Positions 9,789 to 21,420 of a DNA stretch of 64,000 bases are shown one piece after another. Below the pieces are notes generated by a model that was given only the letters and a program-made list of their open reading frames with translations, was not told where the DNA came from and did not search any database. The first letter of the stretch is position 1. Every line of letters starts with the position of its first letter. The translations under genes were made by a program, and so were the position numbers. This stretch comes from Cryoendolithus antarcticus (taxonomy: Eukaryota > Ascomycota > Dothideomycetes > Cladosporiales > Cladosporiaceae): positions 310,001 through 374,000 of the forward strand of contig NAJO01000022.1 of assembly GCA_002077065.1 (NCBI GenBank). The letters are read 5' to 3'.

Positions 9789-12700
9789 ATGGCCGACACA
9801 CCACCAACACCGCCGCAGGGGTCACTACAGCCACCTGCGATTAGTGCGCTGAAGGAAGATGCTGCGAAAGACAGTCAATCACGTGCTCAGATGGAGCGGA
9901 CGATCAGTATGGACATCCGCGAGGAGAGGGAAGATCTCAAGAAAGCAGCCGAACAGTCTGTGAACGCGATCATGGAGATGGATCTGGAAGGGAATGTTCG
10001 ATGGCTCAGTCCTTCATGGCAGGATCTTACAGGTCATGCCGCGAGTGAACTGCTCGGCAAGCCAATTGGCGACGTGCTCTTGGGCAACACCACGATCTTC
10101 ACAACTTGCGTGGACAGCATTCGGAAAGACGACTCGAAAAGTCAAATCATACGCTTCACTGTCAGAGCTCCGGCAGAGTCTGACAGCAGTTTCACTTCGC
10201 CGATTGAAGTCCGAGACATGGCTGCAGACGTTCCGCTTGAGAATGAGGCACCGGTCGAGGAGACAGCTCCTGACTCAGTGGAGACTCCTGATTCAGCAGA
10301 GGCTCCCGACTCAGCCCAGGCTTCCGATCAGGAGGTCACTCAGGAACCCGAGGCCGCCGAGGAGGAGCAACCCCAAGGCATATTTCTGGAGGCGCAAGGT
10401 ATAATGGTGTACGACAGAACCTCGGGTGCTGAAAGTCACACCATGTGGATGATCAAGCCCGCGGTGTTGCGAGAGATTACCATCGATCTTCCGGATGTGT
10501 TGGTAGAGTCATTAGGCATCGGCGCGCAGATGTTGGCAAATTATCTGACGCTACTCGCTGAAGTCGGTGTGCACGATCCAGCAAGTCACCCGCCACCACT
10601 TCCGGTGCTGTGCCGTATCTGCGAGCGCTCCATCACACCTTGGTGGTTCGAAAAGCATACCGAGCTATGTTCACAGGAGCATCGCGCTGAGATGGAAGTA
10701 CAGATGGCACAGGAATCGCTCAACGAGCAGCGATCGGCACTGGTCAGAGTATTGGATGCATTAGAAGCGCAGTCTCGGCACGCTAAGACTGGACCTCAAG
10801 ACGTTGGTTCACCCGTGCCAGCACCCATCGCTGAGTACAAAGGCATGCCCATCGGTTACAGCTCTACGCCAACATCTGGTCCCTCGTCTGGCAGAGCTTC
10901 ACCCGCGATTGGTCCTCAACAACGGTCACGAGAGTCATCGGCAAGTGGCTTCGGTCATCATCGTGCACGCTCCTTTGCCGTCCGACGACCACTCGCGCGC
11001 ATTGTCGAGCTCGTCATGGACCTTTGCGACACGGCGATGGAGATTAGCACTCCCGCAATCAAAGACACCAAGGGCTGGGCACCTGGTGAGTTCCGCACTC
11101 AATCACCGCAATCCGAAGGCCGCATACAACAAGTCATGCAATGGCAATCGCCCAGCATAGCGACTCTCGAGAATGAACAAGGCCTGGCTGTACTATGTGA
11201 CGACACTTCAATGCTCGCGAAGGCGAAACTGGACGCCGTGTTCCGTCATCGCCAGATTCTGGAGTACTCTGAACGCATCAGGGTGGAGTACGATGTACTC
11301 GTCCAGGAGTGTATCGAGGCGGCGATGCAGAAGGCTGCGAGCATCACTGCTGGCGAAGTAAGCGATTCGAGTGAAGGGATGGACGAGTTTCAAACGCCTG
11401 ATGAGCAACCACTGGACATCTCGCCACGGGACCCGCAACAAGATTTACCGTCAGAGACTTCATCATTGGCTGGTTCATACCCGTCTGTGCCGCTCCCGTC
11501 GGCCATGGCTATGGCGCTGCGCAATGTGTCTGACCCCATGCTAAGCCGACGGACCTCTTCGGTGGGATCTTCGAGAGCTAGCAGCCCTGGCGGTGGTCAT
11601 GCCACGCCCAAATCTTACGGAACGATGTCCGTGACCGATTTGCCGTTCCCTAAGCGCGGATCACTCGCGCCCGAGAGCGATACTGGCGGTGACAGTGACA
11701 GCAGCATGCGATCTTCTGTAGCATCCGGTGGCCACCGTCGCAGTGACTCACCTAGCGCCGAGATGAGTCTGAGCCGAATGGCAAGCACCAGGTCACGCGA
11801 GCGGAAGCGCAAGAGTCTGGTGCTTCCGAGCCTGATGGCTGCGAGTCGTCAACCATCACCTGGCCGCGTACCTCCGGGGCCTTCATCACCTCTGCGTATA
11901 ATCAAGCCAAGGCTGCCGAGCGGCGCAGAGAGCATGCCCTCTCCCATCACTTCACCCATACTGCACTCAACGGATTTCACGTCGCCTATCATCCGAGCTC
12001 AAAGTCAACATCACCATCGCAGACAGTCTTCTGCAGCCATGTCGGACGCAATGGGCAGACCTGCTTCACCACGACTCAGCACTGTCCAGAGCAATCCGCA
12101 GCCTCGTGCCGTGCAGACATCGATCAAGGACTTTGAGATCATCAAGCCCATTAGTAAAGGCGCTTTCGGCAGTGTCTACCTCGCGAAGAAGAAGTCGACT
12201 GGCGACTACTATGCCATCAAGGTACTGAACAAGGCCGACATGGTCGCCAAGAATCAAGTCACAAACGTCAAGGCAGAACGAGCCATCATGATGTGGCAGG
12301 GCGAGAGCGACTTCGTGGCGAAGCTCTACTGGACGTTCTCGAGCAAAGACTACCTGTATCTCGTGATGGAGTATCTGAACGGCGGCGACTGCGCTTCACT
12401 CATCAAGGTCCTTGGTGAGCTGCCGGAAGACTGGACAAAGAAGTATATTGCTGAGGTGGTGCTCTGCGTTCAGCACCTTCACGCGCGCCAGATTGTACAC
12501 CGAGACTTGAAACCAGACAACTTGCTCATCGAGGCGAAGGGTCATCTCAAGCTTACTGACTTCGGCCTGTCACGCATGGGAATGGTGGGCCGTCAGAAGC
12601 GCATACTGAACGCCAAGCCTGGCGAGGCGCCTCCTGATCTTCTAAAACAAGGTCCTTTCCGCCGTGCGCCGTCTGTCACTTCGTCAAGGTCAACGTCGTT

Positions 12701-15700
12701 CGATTTCATGGCAAGCAATGGCTCTCCAGCGCAGACTCCTGCACTCACACCATATCCTGGTTCCGATTTGAGCCAGCCCTCGTACTTCAGTCTCAACCGT
12801 GACAGTTCGAGGGAAGGCAGGCGTAGATCGGGAGGTCTACGTAGCGACAGTGGCGAGAGCGATGCACTGAACAACATGTTCCGGCGGTTCTCTGTGATTG
12901 ACGGACGCACGCCCATCGAGGAAGAGACTGATGTTGAGGAGGAGAACGGAAGCCCCGATCCTTACGGATTCCAACCATTGAGCCAAGTTCCAAGTCACCA
13001 GCGGATTGACACGCCTCCAATTGCGAGCACAGCAATGCCTCCACCTCCCATGCATCTCTTCGATCCCGAAGATAGCAACAGGCGATTCGTGGGTACACCA
13101 GATTACCTCGCGCCAGAAACTATCAACGGCGCAGGGCAAGACGAGATGAGTGATTGGTGGTCTGTTGGATGTATCGTGTTCGAGTGTCTGTACGGACGGC
13201 CACCTTTCAACGCAGACTCACCTGATCAGGTCTTCGAAAACATCTTGGCTCGCAACATTCAGTGGCCGGAGGACGACGACGATGATAATGCGTCGCCGGA
13301 AGCGAAGGATCTGATCGACAAGCTGCTCTGTATCGACCCGAAAGACCGTCTTGGATCAAACAAGGACGACAAGTATCCAAGTGGTGGCGATGAGATCAAG
13401 GCGCATGCTTGGTTCTCCGAGATCAACTGGGACACCCTGCGCGAGGATGAAGCATCGTTCATACCCATGGCTGAGAACCCAGAGGACACCGAGTACTTCG
13501 ACGCACGTGGTGCAACAATGCAGAACTTCTCAGCTGAGTTCGAGGATCAGACTACATCACCGGCGCAAACGCCAGGAGCCGACTACCCTGACCGCCCGCA
13601 CGATGCACTTTCAAGAGTGAGGAGTCAGGTCAATGCGGCTGTCAAGCGCAGTCTGATGCCTCTACACATTCCGCCGCACGTCCGAGACCAGAAAGCGCGA
13701 CGACTAAGTGAGCCTGCCGTCGCTGATGACTTTGGCAACTTCTCGTATAAGAATCTGCCAGTGTTGGAGAAGCTCAACAAGGACGTCATCCAGAAATTCC
13801 GCGCAGAGTCGCAAGCACAGGGTCACGCGAAGTCCGCGTCGGTAGCTGGCAGTTCGTCGCCAGCGATCACATCTCCGTCTGTGGCGCCTTCGCTGGCTTC
13901 AAGTCCCGTACTGCCTATGCCGCTACACCGTACGCTGTCTGCCAATAAGGGTCACAATCGGTCACACTCGCCATCCACGCTCAGCCAAACCAACTCCTCG
14001 CCTAGCAGAGGCTCCCAGCCTGGGTCCCCATTGCTTGTGTCCTTCAGTACGGGACCGAACCAGGAGCGAAAGAGAACAACGAGTGGCGCCGCTGTTCTGT
14101 CGGGCCAAAGTAGTAGCTCACTTCAGCCGGGCAGCTTCTTCGAGCAAGTGCCACGCCTTCCAGTCACTTTCAAGGCCTCGGGTACACCCTCACCAGTCAA
14201 GAGCATGAAGTCCGGTTCTATCCAGATCCCGCTTTCGCAAGAGATGGCAAAGCAGAGGCAGTCAAGCGCCTCGTCGCCTCGACAGCGATCACACACTGTG
14301 GGTTCGCAAGATCAAGATGGCGACCTCGTGCCTGAGCTGTTGCCCAATCACCACAAACGCCGCAGCGGAGTGTTCGATATATCGCCGTCTTCCTCCGATA
14401 ACGAGGACACCAGGCAAAAAGCCTTACTTCGTGTGCAGCGCCGGCGCCAGAGCTCGAGGCGATCTTCTCAAGTCAGTCTCATGGATGGTCCAACATTCCG
14501 CACGCTGGATGTGCTGGTCTGTGAAGATCACCCAGTGTCGCGACTTGTAATGGAGCGCCTGCTCGAGAAGCTACGCTGCCGTACGATCACATGCAAGAAT
14601 GGATCGGAAGCCATGCGGTATGCTATGTCTGAGGTCAAGTTCGACATCATCATGATGGAGTACAAGCTCCCGCAAGTGAACGGCGCAGATGTTGCGCGGA
14701 TGATACGGGACACGAAGAACGCAAACTCGAGTACACCGATAGTAGCTGTGACTGGGTATCTCAAAGAGCTCCAAGCACCGCACAACTTCGACGCACTCAT
14801 CGAGAAACCACCGACGCGCGAGAAGCTCGAGAGTGCGATGGGTACGTTGTGTCAGTGGAAGCCTGCGCCTGACGGTTGGAAGCCTTCGCCTGCTCAGCAG
14901 ATCCCGATGAGCAACTTGCGGCAGGTACCGCAGTCGAGCTCATCTGCGGACACGAACAGTCCTACAAGCACATCTGTCTCGGGGGTCGGCAGCTTCGGCA
15001 CAGCGATGTCAAGTACTTGGAGCAATCCCACCCGCGGCAGCTCAATTGGCTCGCAGTCCTCCATGGGGTCACGCTTCGAGAGTATCCCACTCATCATCAG
15101 CCGCCAGGCTACAAGTGACTTCAGCGATCTCGACTTGGAGCGGAACTTCGGTGGTCTCGGCATTACTTCACCAACCTCTACCGTGCCTCCCGAGCTCGAC
15201 TCGAGCAAGGCCAAGTCGCCGCCTCCTATCTCCTTGATACACCAGACGTCAGCCCCAGCCAATCTCGAAACTCCCGAACCACCTGCGACGATCCGCAAAC
15301 AGCCATCTTCCGAAGCCATAGCCGCAAAGCGCGCGTCCCTCGAGCGTCAACCTCATGAGTCCACGGCCGAAAGCGGTGATGACGAGGACGAAGAGTTCGG
15401 TCACCCTTCTCACACTTCTTCCAGCTCAGCTTCAGCAACCTGGGCACAGCAGCCAGCTGCCATGCGCCAGCGCAGTCCTGCCAGAGCAAGGAAAGAGAAG
15501 CGGGCCAGCAAGCTGGGCATCGAAATGATGCGGACCAACAGCCAGGGTAGTGTCATCTCGAATGAAGATATCGCGGCTCTGAAGGATAGTTCGGCCAAGG
15601 CTGCCACGCACGTCACTGACGACACAAGCATCGCTGAGGAGTCGGCTGCCGAAGTTGAGAGGATCGGAGGAAGTTTGACGCCGCCTGAGATCTTCCCTCG

Positions 15701-15935
15701 CGTCCCTGGTGGCGAGAGCAAGGTCATCGATATGGACGCGAACGGCTACGACTACCTAACTGAGCCTTTGGCCACTGTGCGGACGAGGAGCCTGAGTCCT
15801 TGCGCGATTGATCCGGAGGCTACGCCGAGACCGAAGCAACCTCAGCAAGACAGTACCACTGACACGGGAACTGGGAGTGGCGAGGACTTTGACGAAGAGC
15901 CCACGCCGCGCGGCACGTTGTCGCCTTTGCACTAG
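9789..15935 (+). CDS. RIM15: RIM15-type PAS / AGC kinase / receiver-domain protein
   Basis: This is a single exon of 2048 aa. Rim15 integrates TORC1 and PKA nutrient signals and drives quiescence and stress programmes, in part through endosulfines. Domains in order: a PAS domain (about residues 50-130, NVRWLSPSWQDLTGH); a zinc-binding C-x2-C...H-x3-C motif near 273-295 (CRICERSITPWWFEKHTELC); a long serine-rich region; and an AGC kinase from about 780 with the KGAFGSVYLAKK glycine loop, AIKVLNK, HRDLKPDN near 900 and DFGLSRM. A roughly 165-residue insert separates DFG from the GTPDYLAPE activation segment near 1100, a Rim15/Cek1 trait. The kinase ends in an AGC tail. A receiver domain follows at about 1572-1690 (VCEDHPVSRLVMERLLEKL ... 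FDIIMMEYKLPQ). The usual phospho-acceptor Asp position reads Glu. Confidence 0.93.
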   Translation: MADTPPTPPQGSLQPPAISALKEDAAKDSQSRAQMERTISMDIREEREDLKKAAEQSVNAIMEMDLEGNVRWLSPSWQDLTGHAASELLGKPIGDVLLGNTTIFTTCVDSIRKDDSKSQIIRFTVRAPAESDSSFTSPIEVRDMAADVPLENEAPVEETAPDSVETPDSAEAPDSAQASDQEVTQEPEAAEEEQPQGIFLEAQGIMVYDRTSGAESHTMWMIKPAVLREITIDLPDVLVESLGIGAQMLANYLTLLAEVGVHDPASHPPPLPVLCRICERSITPWWFEKHTELCSQEHRAEMEVQMAQESLNEQRSALVRVLDALEAQSRHAKTGPQDVGSPVPAPIAEYKGMPIGYSSTPTSGPSSGRASPAIGPQQRSRESSASGFGHHRARSFAVRRPLARIVELVMDLCDTAMEISTPAIKDTKGWAPGEFRTQSPQSEGRIQQVMQWQSPSIATLENEQGLAVLCDDTSMLAKAKLDAVFRHRQILEYSERIRVEYDVLVQECIEAAMQKAASITAGEVSDSSEGMDEFQTPDEQPLDISPRDPQQDLPSETSSLAGSYPSVPLPSAMAMALRNVSDPMLSRRTSSVGSSRASSPGGGHATPKSYGTMSVTDLPFPKRGSLAPESDTGGDSDSSMRSSVASGGHRRSDSPSAEMSLSRMASTRSRERKRKSLVLPSLMAASRQPSPGRVPPGPSSPLRIIKPRLPSGAESMPSPITSPILHSTDFTSPIIRAQSQHHHRRQSSAAMSDAMGRPASPRLSTVQSNPQPRAVQTSIKDFEIIKPISKGAFGSVYLAKKKSTGDYYAIKVLNKADMVAKNQVTNVKAERAIMMWQGESDFVAKLYWTFSSKDYLYLVMEYLNGGDCASLIKVLGELPEDWTKKYIAEVVLCVQHLHARQIVHRDLKPDNLLIEAKGHLKLTDFGLSRMGMVGRQKRILNAKPGEAPPDLLKQGPFRRAPSVTSSRSTSFDFMASNGSPAQTPALTPYPGSDLSQPSYFSLNRDSSREGRRRSGGLRSDSGESDALNNMFRRFSVIDGRTPIEEETDVEEENGSPDPYGFQPLSQVPSHQRIDTPPIASTAMPPPPMHLFDPEDSNRRFVGTPDYLAPETINGAGQDEMSDWWSVGCIVFECLYGRPPFNADSPDQVFENILARNIQWPEDDDDDNASPEAKDLIDKLLCIDPKDRLGSNKDDKYPSGGDEIKAHAWFSEINWDTLREDEASFIPMAENPEDTEYFDARGATMQNFSAEFEDQTTSPAQTPGADYPDRPHDALSRVRSQVNAAVKRSLMPLHIPPHVRDQKARRLSEPAVADDFGNFSYKNLPVLEKLNKDVIQKFRAESQAQGHAKSASVAGSSSPAITSPSVAPSLASSPVLPMPLHRTLSANKGHNRSHSPSTLSQTNSSPSRGSQPGSPLLVSFSTGPNQERKRTTSGAAVLSGQSSSSLQPGSFFEQVPRLPVTFKASGTPSPVKSMKSGSIQIPLSQEMAKQRQSSASSPRQRSHTVGSQDQDGDLVPELLPNHHKRRSGVFDISPSSSDNEDTRQKALLRVQRRRQSSRRSSQVSLMDGPTFRTLDVLVCEDHPVSRLVMERLLEKLRCRTITCKNGSEAMRYAMSEVKFDIIMMEYKLPQVNGADVARMIRDTKNANSSTPIVAVTGYLKELQAPHNFDALIEKPPTREKLESAMGTLCQWKPAPDGWKPSPAQQIPMSNLRQVPQSSSSADTNSPTSTSVSGVGSFGTAMSSTWSNPTRGSSIGSQSSMGSRFESIPLIISRQATSDFSDLDLERNFGGLGITSPTSTVPPELDSSKAKSPPPISLIHQTSAPANLETPEPPATIRKQPSSEAIAAKRASLERQPHESTAESGDDEDEEFGHPSHTSSSSASATWAQQPAAMRQRSPARARKEKRASKLGIEMMRTNSQGSVISNEDIAALKDSSAKAATHVTDDTSIAEESAAEVERIGGSLTPPEIFPRVPGGESKVIDMDANGYDYLTEPLATVRTRSLSPCAIDPEATPRPKQPQQDSTTDTGTGSGEDFDEEPTPRGTLSPLH

Positions 15936-16337
15936 GCGTGCGTGCGGAGGGAGAGTTTTCTTTTGTACTAGTGTCATTTACAGTCGTCACACAATCTTGT
16001 CTTTCGTATAATATCAGCGGTAGAGCGAGCGAGGCGTTGGGGATACATGGTTGGGCTCCTGAGGGAGGGGACGGAATTGTGCTTCTACGTTGGCAGGCCA
16101 GAGACGGTTCCCGAGATTGGAAGGGCGATGGACAGGGAAAGATAAATGGGGTGAGACTCTGATTACGCGCTGAGCGCTGTGTATGAGCAGATAGCGGCAG
16201 ACTCCCAATCTTCCAAACTCAATCAGTCTCTAGTGCTCTCAGTGCCGTTCCCCAGATGACGAAGCTGCTCTGCAACACAGCGTGCGCCCAGCTCATTCCT
16301 CGAAGGCCGTCGGGTGTTGCAATGTGTCAGTTTTCCA
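15936..16337. terminator. Convergent 3' region between the RIM15-like gene and the CK-motif family gene, 402 bp
   Basis: Two genes end towards each other here, so both transcript ends must fall in or beyond this stretch. I see no coding signal and could not place exact polyadenylation sites. Confidence 0.35.
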
Positions 16338-17297
16338 TTACTCGCATTTGCCGTTGCTACCATCTTTCGCCGCGGCTTTCCGAGCCCTGATCGCTGCGAT
16401 GCGTGCATCAATCGAGCTCATGTCATTCCTGCGAGGCGCCTGCCTAGAGACATGGCCTCGTGTCTGAGGCCTCGGTCCTCCCGCACCAGCAGCATGTCCC
16501 TGCCTCTGCTCCGAACTCCAGTTACGCTCAGGGGTCCAAATGTGCTTTAGCACAACTTGTAAGAACTCGTTCTCCTTGGCTTCCTCTAATGGGAATGGCC
16601 TGGCTTTGACTCTTGCTCTCAGGTCTTCATAGGTGGCGAGTTTCTCGACTTTACCGCCCGTCTCCACCGCTTTGACGAAGGGGAAGATGTACGCGTAAAT
16701 CTGGTTGAGGTACTAGTGCAAAGTGTCAGCGTTGACTGCGTCTCCCACCTCTTGGACGGCTGTTCTTACTTCTTTGCACATTCTGATTGTGGTGCCAATC
16801 TCGACCTCTGCGTCCTGGCAAAGCTTCTGCCAGGCAGGCAGACTGGTGTTGTCGCCACCATAGCGCTTTTGAAAGAACTGATATATTCTCTCATGCTCTG
16901 CTTTCGCTGCGGCTCTCTGCTTTGCGCCTATGTCATAGCGAGTCTTGACGGGCGCTGTATCCGTGTTGCTGCCTGCGATCTATACGCACTTTACGTCAGT
17001 GAATGCCAGCGGTCGGAGAGCGTGGAGGCATTGACGGACCCTTTCACGTCCCTCTGCGACAGACCCATCGTTCGAAAGCGCCCACCATCCTGCCTTCCAT
17101 GCATCTGCTTCGCCCCCGGAACGTGCTTGTGGCGCCTCGCCTTTGACATCAGGTGACGGCGGCGTGGTCACGGGCTTAGAGACAGGCTTAGCGACAGTCT
17201 CGACGGGCTCAGCGCCGATAGTTGCCCTGTGCCAAAGCGCGTTGAATCGCTCCTTCCAGTCATCTGATTCTATCGCTGGGCGGTCTTGGGACGCCAT
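16338..17297 (-). CDS. Unnamed fungal family protein with WQxLC and CK motifs (paralogue 1)
   Basis: Three exons run on the minus strand: 17297 to about 17048 (or 17036), 16972..16770 and 16712..16338. The first donor is ambiguous (GTGAAA at 17047 or GTCAAT at 17035; both keep frame). Intron 2 (16769..16713) is clear, with GTAAGA, a GCTGAC branch and TAG. Exons 2-3 encode a compact domain: a charged helix, FQKRYGGD, AWQKLC, MCKE at the splice site, YLNQIYAYIF, GKVEKLATYEDLR, and PLEEAKENEFLQVVLKHIW. This domain recurs in several Pezizomycotina gene families of unknown function. A second copy lies at 26.1-27.0 kb with the intron in the same place. Exon 1 has a DWKERFNALWHRA helix. No signal peptide is present. 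Confidence 0.72.
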
Positions 17298-17682
17298 GTT
17301 TCTTGTGGCGAGTGAGGGTGAGATAGCCGGTCGAGTGAGTGATGCTGAATATGTCGTGGAGAGCGAAAGCTAGACAAAACCTCAGCGCGTTTGCCCGCCA
17401 TGGCTGCGCAGGTACGCGCTCGTCCTTGTCGGAAGGAAGGCACGACCTACACCATGTGGAGAGGTGGCGGACGACCAGTGTCATAGCGACAGTGTAGTAT
17501 GAATATTGGCTACAATACAAGAAGAAGATGGAATTATGCTCACCATCGCAACATCCGTGCGAGCACATGCCCTCATCTCATCCTCACTGACTACACAACG
17601 TCAACTCAAAGCCGCATCATGACCGTGACAGCCGTATTGTTTCATACTCAGCTCATAGTAGCGTTTCATTACCCGTCTCACT
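17298..17682. other. Intergenic stretch, 385 bp
   Basis: This lies between the start of paralogue 1 and the 3' end of the LRG1-like gene, both on the minus strand. No coding signal was found. Confidence 0.4.
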
Positions 17683-20600
17683 CTACGCCATCCCCGCGAC
17701 CCTCGTCTGTCCCCTCCCGTCCCACCCTCCCTTCGGCCCAGTACCTCTCACCGGACTCCCTTCCACACCTCCATGTCCGTCCGCAGCTACAGCCCTGACA
17801 CTGCTCTCCTGTCCCCAAGCCCGCGTCTGACTTGCATCACCATCGACTCGCATCGCTGCACTCCCGCCTCCGCCTCTCGATCCTCCCGGTGATTCAAGGT
17901 CCAGTGATGTAGGGTTCTGGTTGATCTGCGGAGCTTTAGCGATATCGTTGTAGCGCTTGAGGATCTCTTTTGTGGTGATGTCGGCGGTAGAGGAGAAGAG
18001 GGTGCTGTCGTTGAGTATAAGGGCGAGATCTTCAGGGACCTGGGTTGCGGTGTTAGTTAGGCCAGTGGATCGCGGGGGAGAGGAAATGGAAAGAACATAC
18101 CTCACACATGCTCTCGTTGCATTCGATCAAGCTGTGCACCGCCTCAATAGCCAGAAAACTCTCATCCACATCTCCCATGCTCGGTGGCTTCCCGGGGCCG
18201 CCGCTTTGTGGCTCCTTATAGGGTGACGAGAGGACATTGGGCGCAATGACTGTGGCCAAGTTGTGAACGTCCATCTTACTGCCACTCTCTTCGTCCACGT
18301 GGCTGAAGGAAGACACCCAGTTCATGAACGTGAAGAGCACTTCCATTGTGTCCCGGTGGCTCTTCGGTAGCAGACAGCATGTCAAATGCAGCAGCCGCCG
18401 TCGTTTGTCGGTGTCTTCGATCTTCTGCGAAACGATCCATAGCCGGAAGAGCTTATGGGTCAATAGCGGATCGGGTAGCTCGCGGAGGTAGCGTTTAAGC
18501 AACGCTGCGCATTGTACTGGGTTCTCCTTGCTGAGGTCGACGTCGACGACGCCTTTGGCATCGATCTCAGCCTTGGTATCATTCAATCTCTTAATATTTC
18601 CGTTGCTGCAAAATGATCAGTCTACTGGGTCCGCTACAAAGTGTTGAACTCACGCATGAACTTACCGTCTAAATACGCCTTCGACGGACATATCCATCGT
18701 CTTCATCGCGCTCACAGCCTCTTGGACCAAGCTCGGAACCTTCAGCGACCCTGGGCCGACGCAGTCGGTACTCTCCTCATAGTCCCGTTGCAGTAGTTCT
18801 TCCAGCGGCACGCCGAAGATAGCATTCTTCGGTACCTTCGATCGTTTCTCTTTTGGTACGAAAGCCTTCCCAAACTTCGACCAGAAAGTCGGCCGCTTCG
18901 TCTCGATGAGATCGAGGAGCTCTTCCTGGTTGAAGTGACCCTCGAGCAGCGGCTCCATGGATAGGACAGCGACATGTCGGACGATGAAGTACTCCAGTGC
19001 TGTGAGCTCGGAGAAGTACTTCTTTGTGCCTGGTGGGCGACCATCAGCATTGGTGAGAGGCTTGCCCTCTTCGGAGTATTCTCGGGCGTGGCCGCCGTTT
19101 ACCATCTTCGGCCTTGGATCCTGAGGCACCATCCGCTGCCTTGCGTATCGGGAGGCATTGGGTCGCTGTTCTCGTGTCTGCTGCGCTTGTACTATTCGCG
19201 GAATGTCGTCCAGGGTCATGGTGTCCTGTCTGCCGAAGGTGAGCTGGGAGGTGATCTCGCCGTTCGCGTCGCGGTCCTCAACGATCTGGAAGGTGCCTGT
19301 TCGTCGCCGATCTTTGCCGCCATCTGCGGAGTCTGGTCGAGAGCCTTCTGGTCCGTCAATGATTCGCGACTTGCGCGCATGCTTGCCAGCGTTCGAGAGA
19401 TGCTTGTCCATTCTTGTGCTGCGTAGTCGCCTGATGTCACCCATGGTATCTTCGTAGTTCGCGTCATTCTTCCGCTCTGATCCTGACCGGCCAGCGTAAG
19501 ACTTCGACCGGGTGTTAGAACGTAGCAACGGCGGATCGCCTTCATTGCTCGGCGTATGGCCATCACGTGAGTCGTAGTCCCGCAGATTAGGATCATCGCT
19601 CGTATGTGGAAGCGCGCCACTCGTCCTCAGCGTAGCGAGCAGCCTCGCGTGAGCGACGCGCAGCAGATGTACGTACTGCTGCAGTCTACTGACATGCACA
19701 AGACCACCAGCGCGTGCGTCTGGAGTGGCATGAAGCTCGCAGAAGACCTTGATCGCTTGCTCACTCCAGCGCGCGTTGATAGACTCGCCACTCATATCTC
19801 TGCTGCACTTATAGCACTTGACGCAAGGCGCGTGGATGACTCTGCCCTCGACTTTGAAGCACTTGTCCTCGACTGCCTTGTCGCATACTGCGCAGGTATC
19901 TGCCTTTCGATCAACATAAATCTGTGAGTCTAGGCGTGAGTCGCGATTCTCGTCTTCGTCCAGTCGGTCGTCCAGACTATTGATGTCACTGAGAAAGGTC
20001 TCAAGGCCTTCGCCACTGCTAGTATCTCGCTCCAGCTTGAGCGCACCAGACAAACAGATCCGGATCATCAGCTTAAGGTAGTGCGCCAGACCGGTGACAA
20101 GCGATAGCAGCTCTTGTGTAACACCAAGCCTCCGCACGCCATGATCCTGGCTCTCAGCCAAAAGCTGAAAGAACGCCACGACCTTCTTGCACAGAAGCTT
20201 CGCCTCGCGTCCGTAGCTCAGTCCGGGATTCGCGATGTTATCGAACGTTCTGACGCCCTTCTCCGACATCTTGTTTGACGGTCGCGCCATAAGCCTTCGA
20301 TCCAAGTCGTCTGCGGCGGTGAATAACACATCAACATGCGTAATGAAGTTCCTCGCAGCCACAATGCCTTCAACGTACGCTCCATTAGAGACGTGCAGCA
20401 GCATGTCCGAGATTCGTGTCGCCGAGCGCTCCTCAAAGCTGGACAGTGTCTGCCATATCCGATGCACTTTGTACTCCACTGCCTCCTCACCAGTCCTCAC
20501 GGTCCTTCGCAGCTCCTCGTTCGCCTCATGCTCCGCAAGCAGCTTCTCCTGCTGCTCCAAGGCCGTCTCTTTCATCTCGTCCCCATCCATGATCTTCGCC

Positions 20601-21420
20601 GGCGCATGCAGTCGTACATTCCAGTACTTGTGAATCATGTAGCATTCCGGATGCCAATGTTGATTGATGCCATTGCGGAAGATCTCGACGAATTGTTTAA
20701 GAATCGCTGTCTGACAGCCGTTGCACTTCTGCGCGAACTGCGTCGAGTAGTGGTAGTGGCAGTAGACGCTCCCCTCATGCTCGTAGTACGAGTCTTGAGC
20801 GCCGAAGACGGTCGGGCAGACGCTGCAGGTGAAGTGCTCGATGTGGTATTTCCGGTCGAGTGCTGTGATGTACGAGCCTCGCAGTGCTCCACCACAAGCG
20901 AAGCAAAGCAAGTCCAGGCGCTTGAAATAGTCGGTCTCGCAGAGAGGGTACTGATTGGGTGGCTGATCGGGTACAGGGAAGAACTTGGAGGCCACTATCT
21001 TGTCGCAGTCCTGGTGTTGTCAGTACTACAGATTTGAGATTAATGGCCTGGCCGACTCACATGACACGTGAAGCACTCGAGATGGTATGTGTCGCCCAAC
21101 GCGCGCACAAACTGCCCAGTGAGATGATTCTGGCATTTGCCACACACTCGCTGTTCCCTCCCAGACCCACTGGGTCGTCTGCTCCTCTCTCCGCCACCCA
21201 GCCGTGGCCTCTCAGCCAGACTCTGATCTTGACTCTCCGATGTCCTCGCCACGCGTTCTTGCGGCGGCGGTTGTGTCGCCATGGCGTTGCTGTTCGGTCC
21301 ACTGCCGTCCCGTCTATGCGCCCCATTTGCGCGTGGCGATCGCTGTTTTGGCACTGGGGCGTTGTTCGGGAAAGTCCCTGCCGCCGCACCCAGTGGTCTG
21401 TCCTCCGATGGGAGACCCAT
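17683..21420 (-). CDS. LRG1: LIM-domain Rho GTPase-activating protein, Lrg1 type
   Basis: Four exons: 21420..21061, 21010..18666, 18605..18101 and 18039..17683 (1188 aa). Donors are GTGAGT, GTAAGT and GTATGT, with clear branch sites. Lrg1-type GAPs inactivate Rho1 and control polar growth, septation and cell-wall glucan synthesis. LIM1 (C-x2-C at CGKCQ, ECFTCH) is split by intron 1. LIM2 follows (CFACGGALRG...HFTCSVC), then a third zinc module (CNGCQTAILKQF...HWHPEC), and a fourth LIM in mid-protein (CAVCDKAVEDKC...CVKCYKC). The C-terminal RhoGAP domain has VEGVFRRNGN across intron 2, the YLRELPDPLL segment and TVIAPNVLSS. An in-frame TAA lies just above 21420 once flanking codons are read, so this Met is the likely start unless an upstream exon exists. 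Confidence 0.9.

Noticed and set aside
20336..21037. 233-codon plus-strand ORF opposite the LRG1-like gene
   Set aside because: It is antisense to LIM domains with intact zinc ligands, and has no motif of its own.
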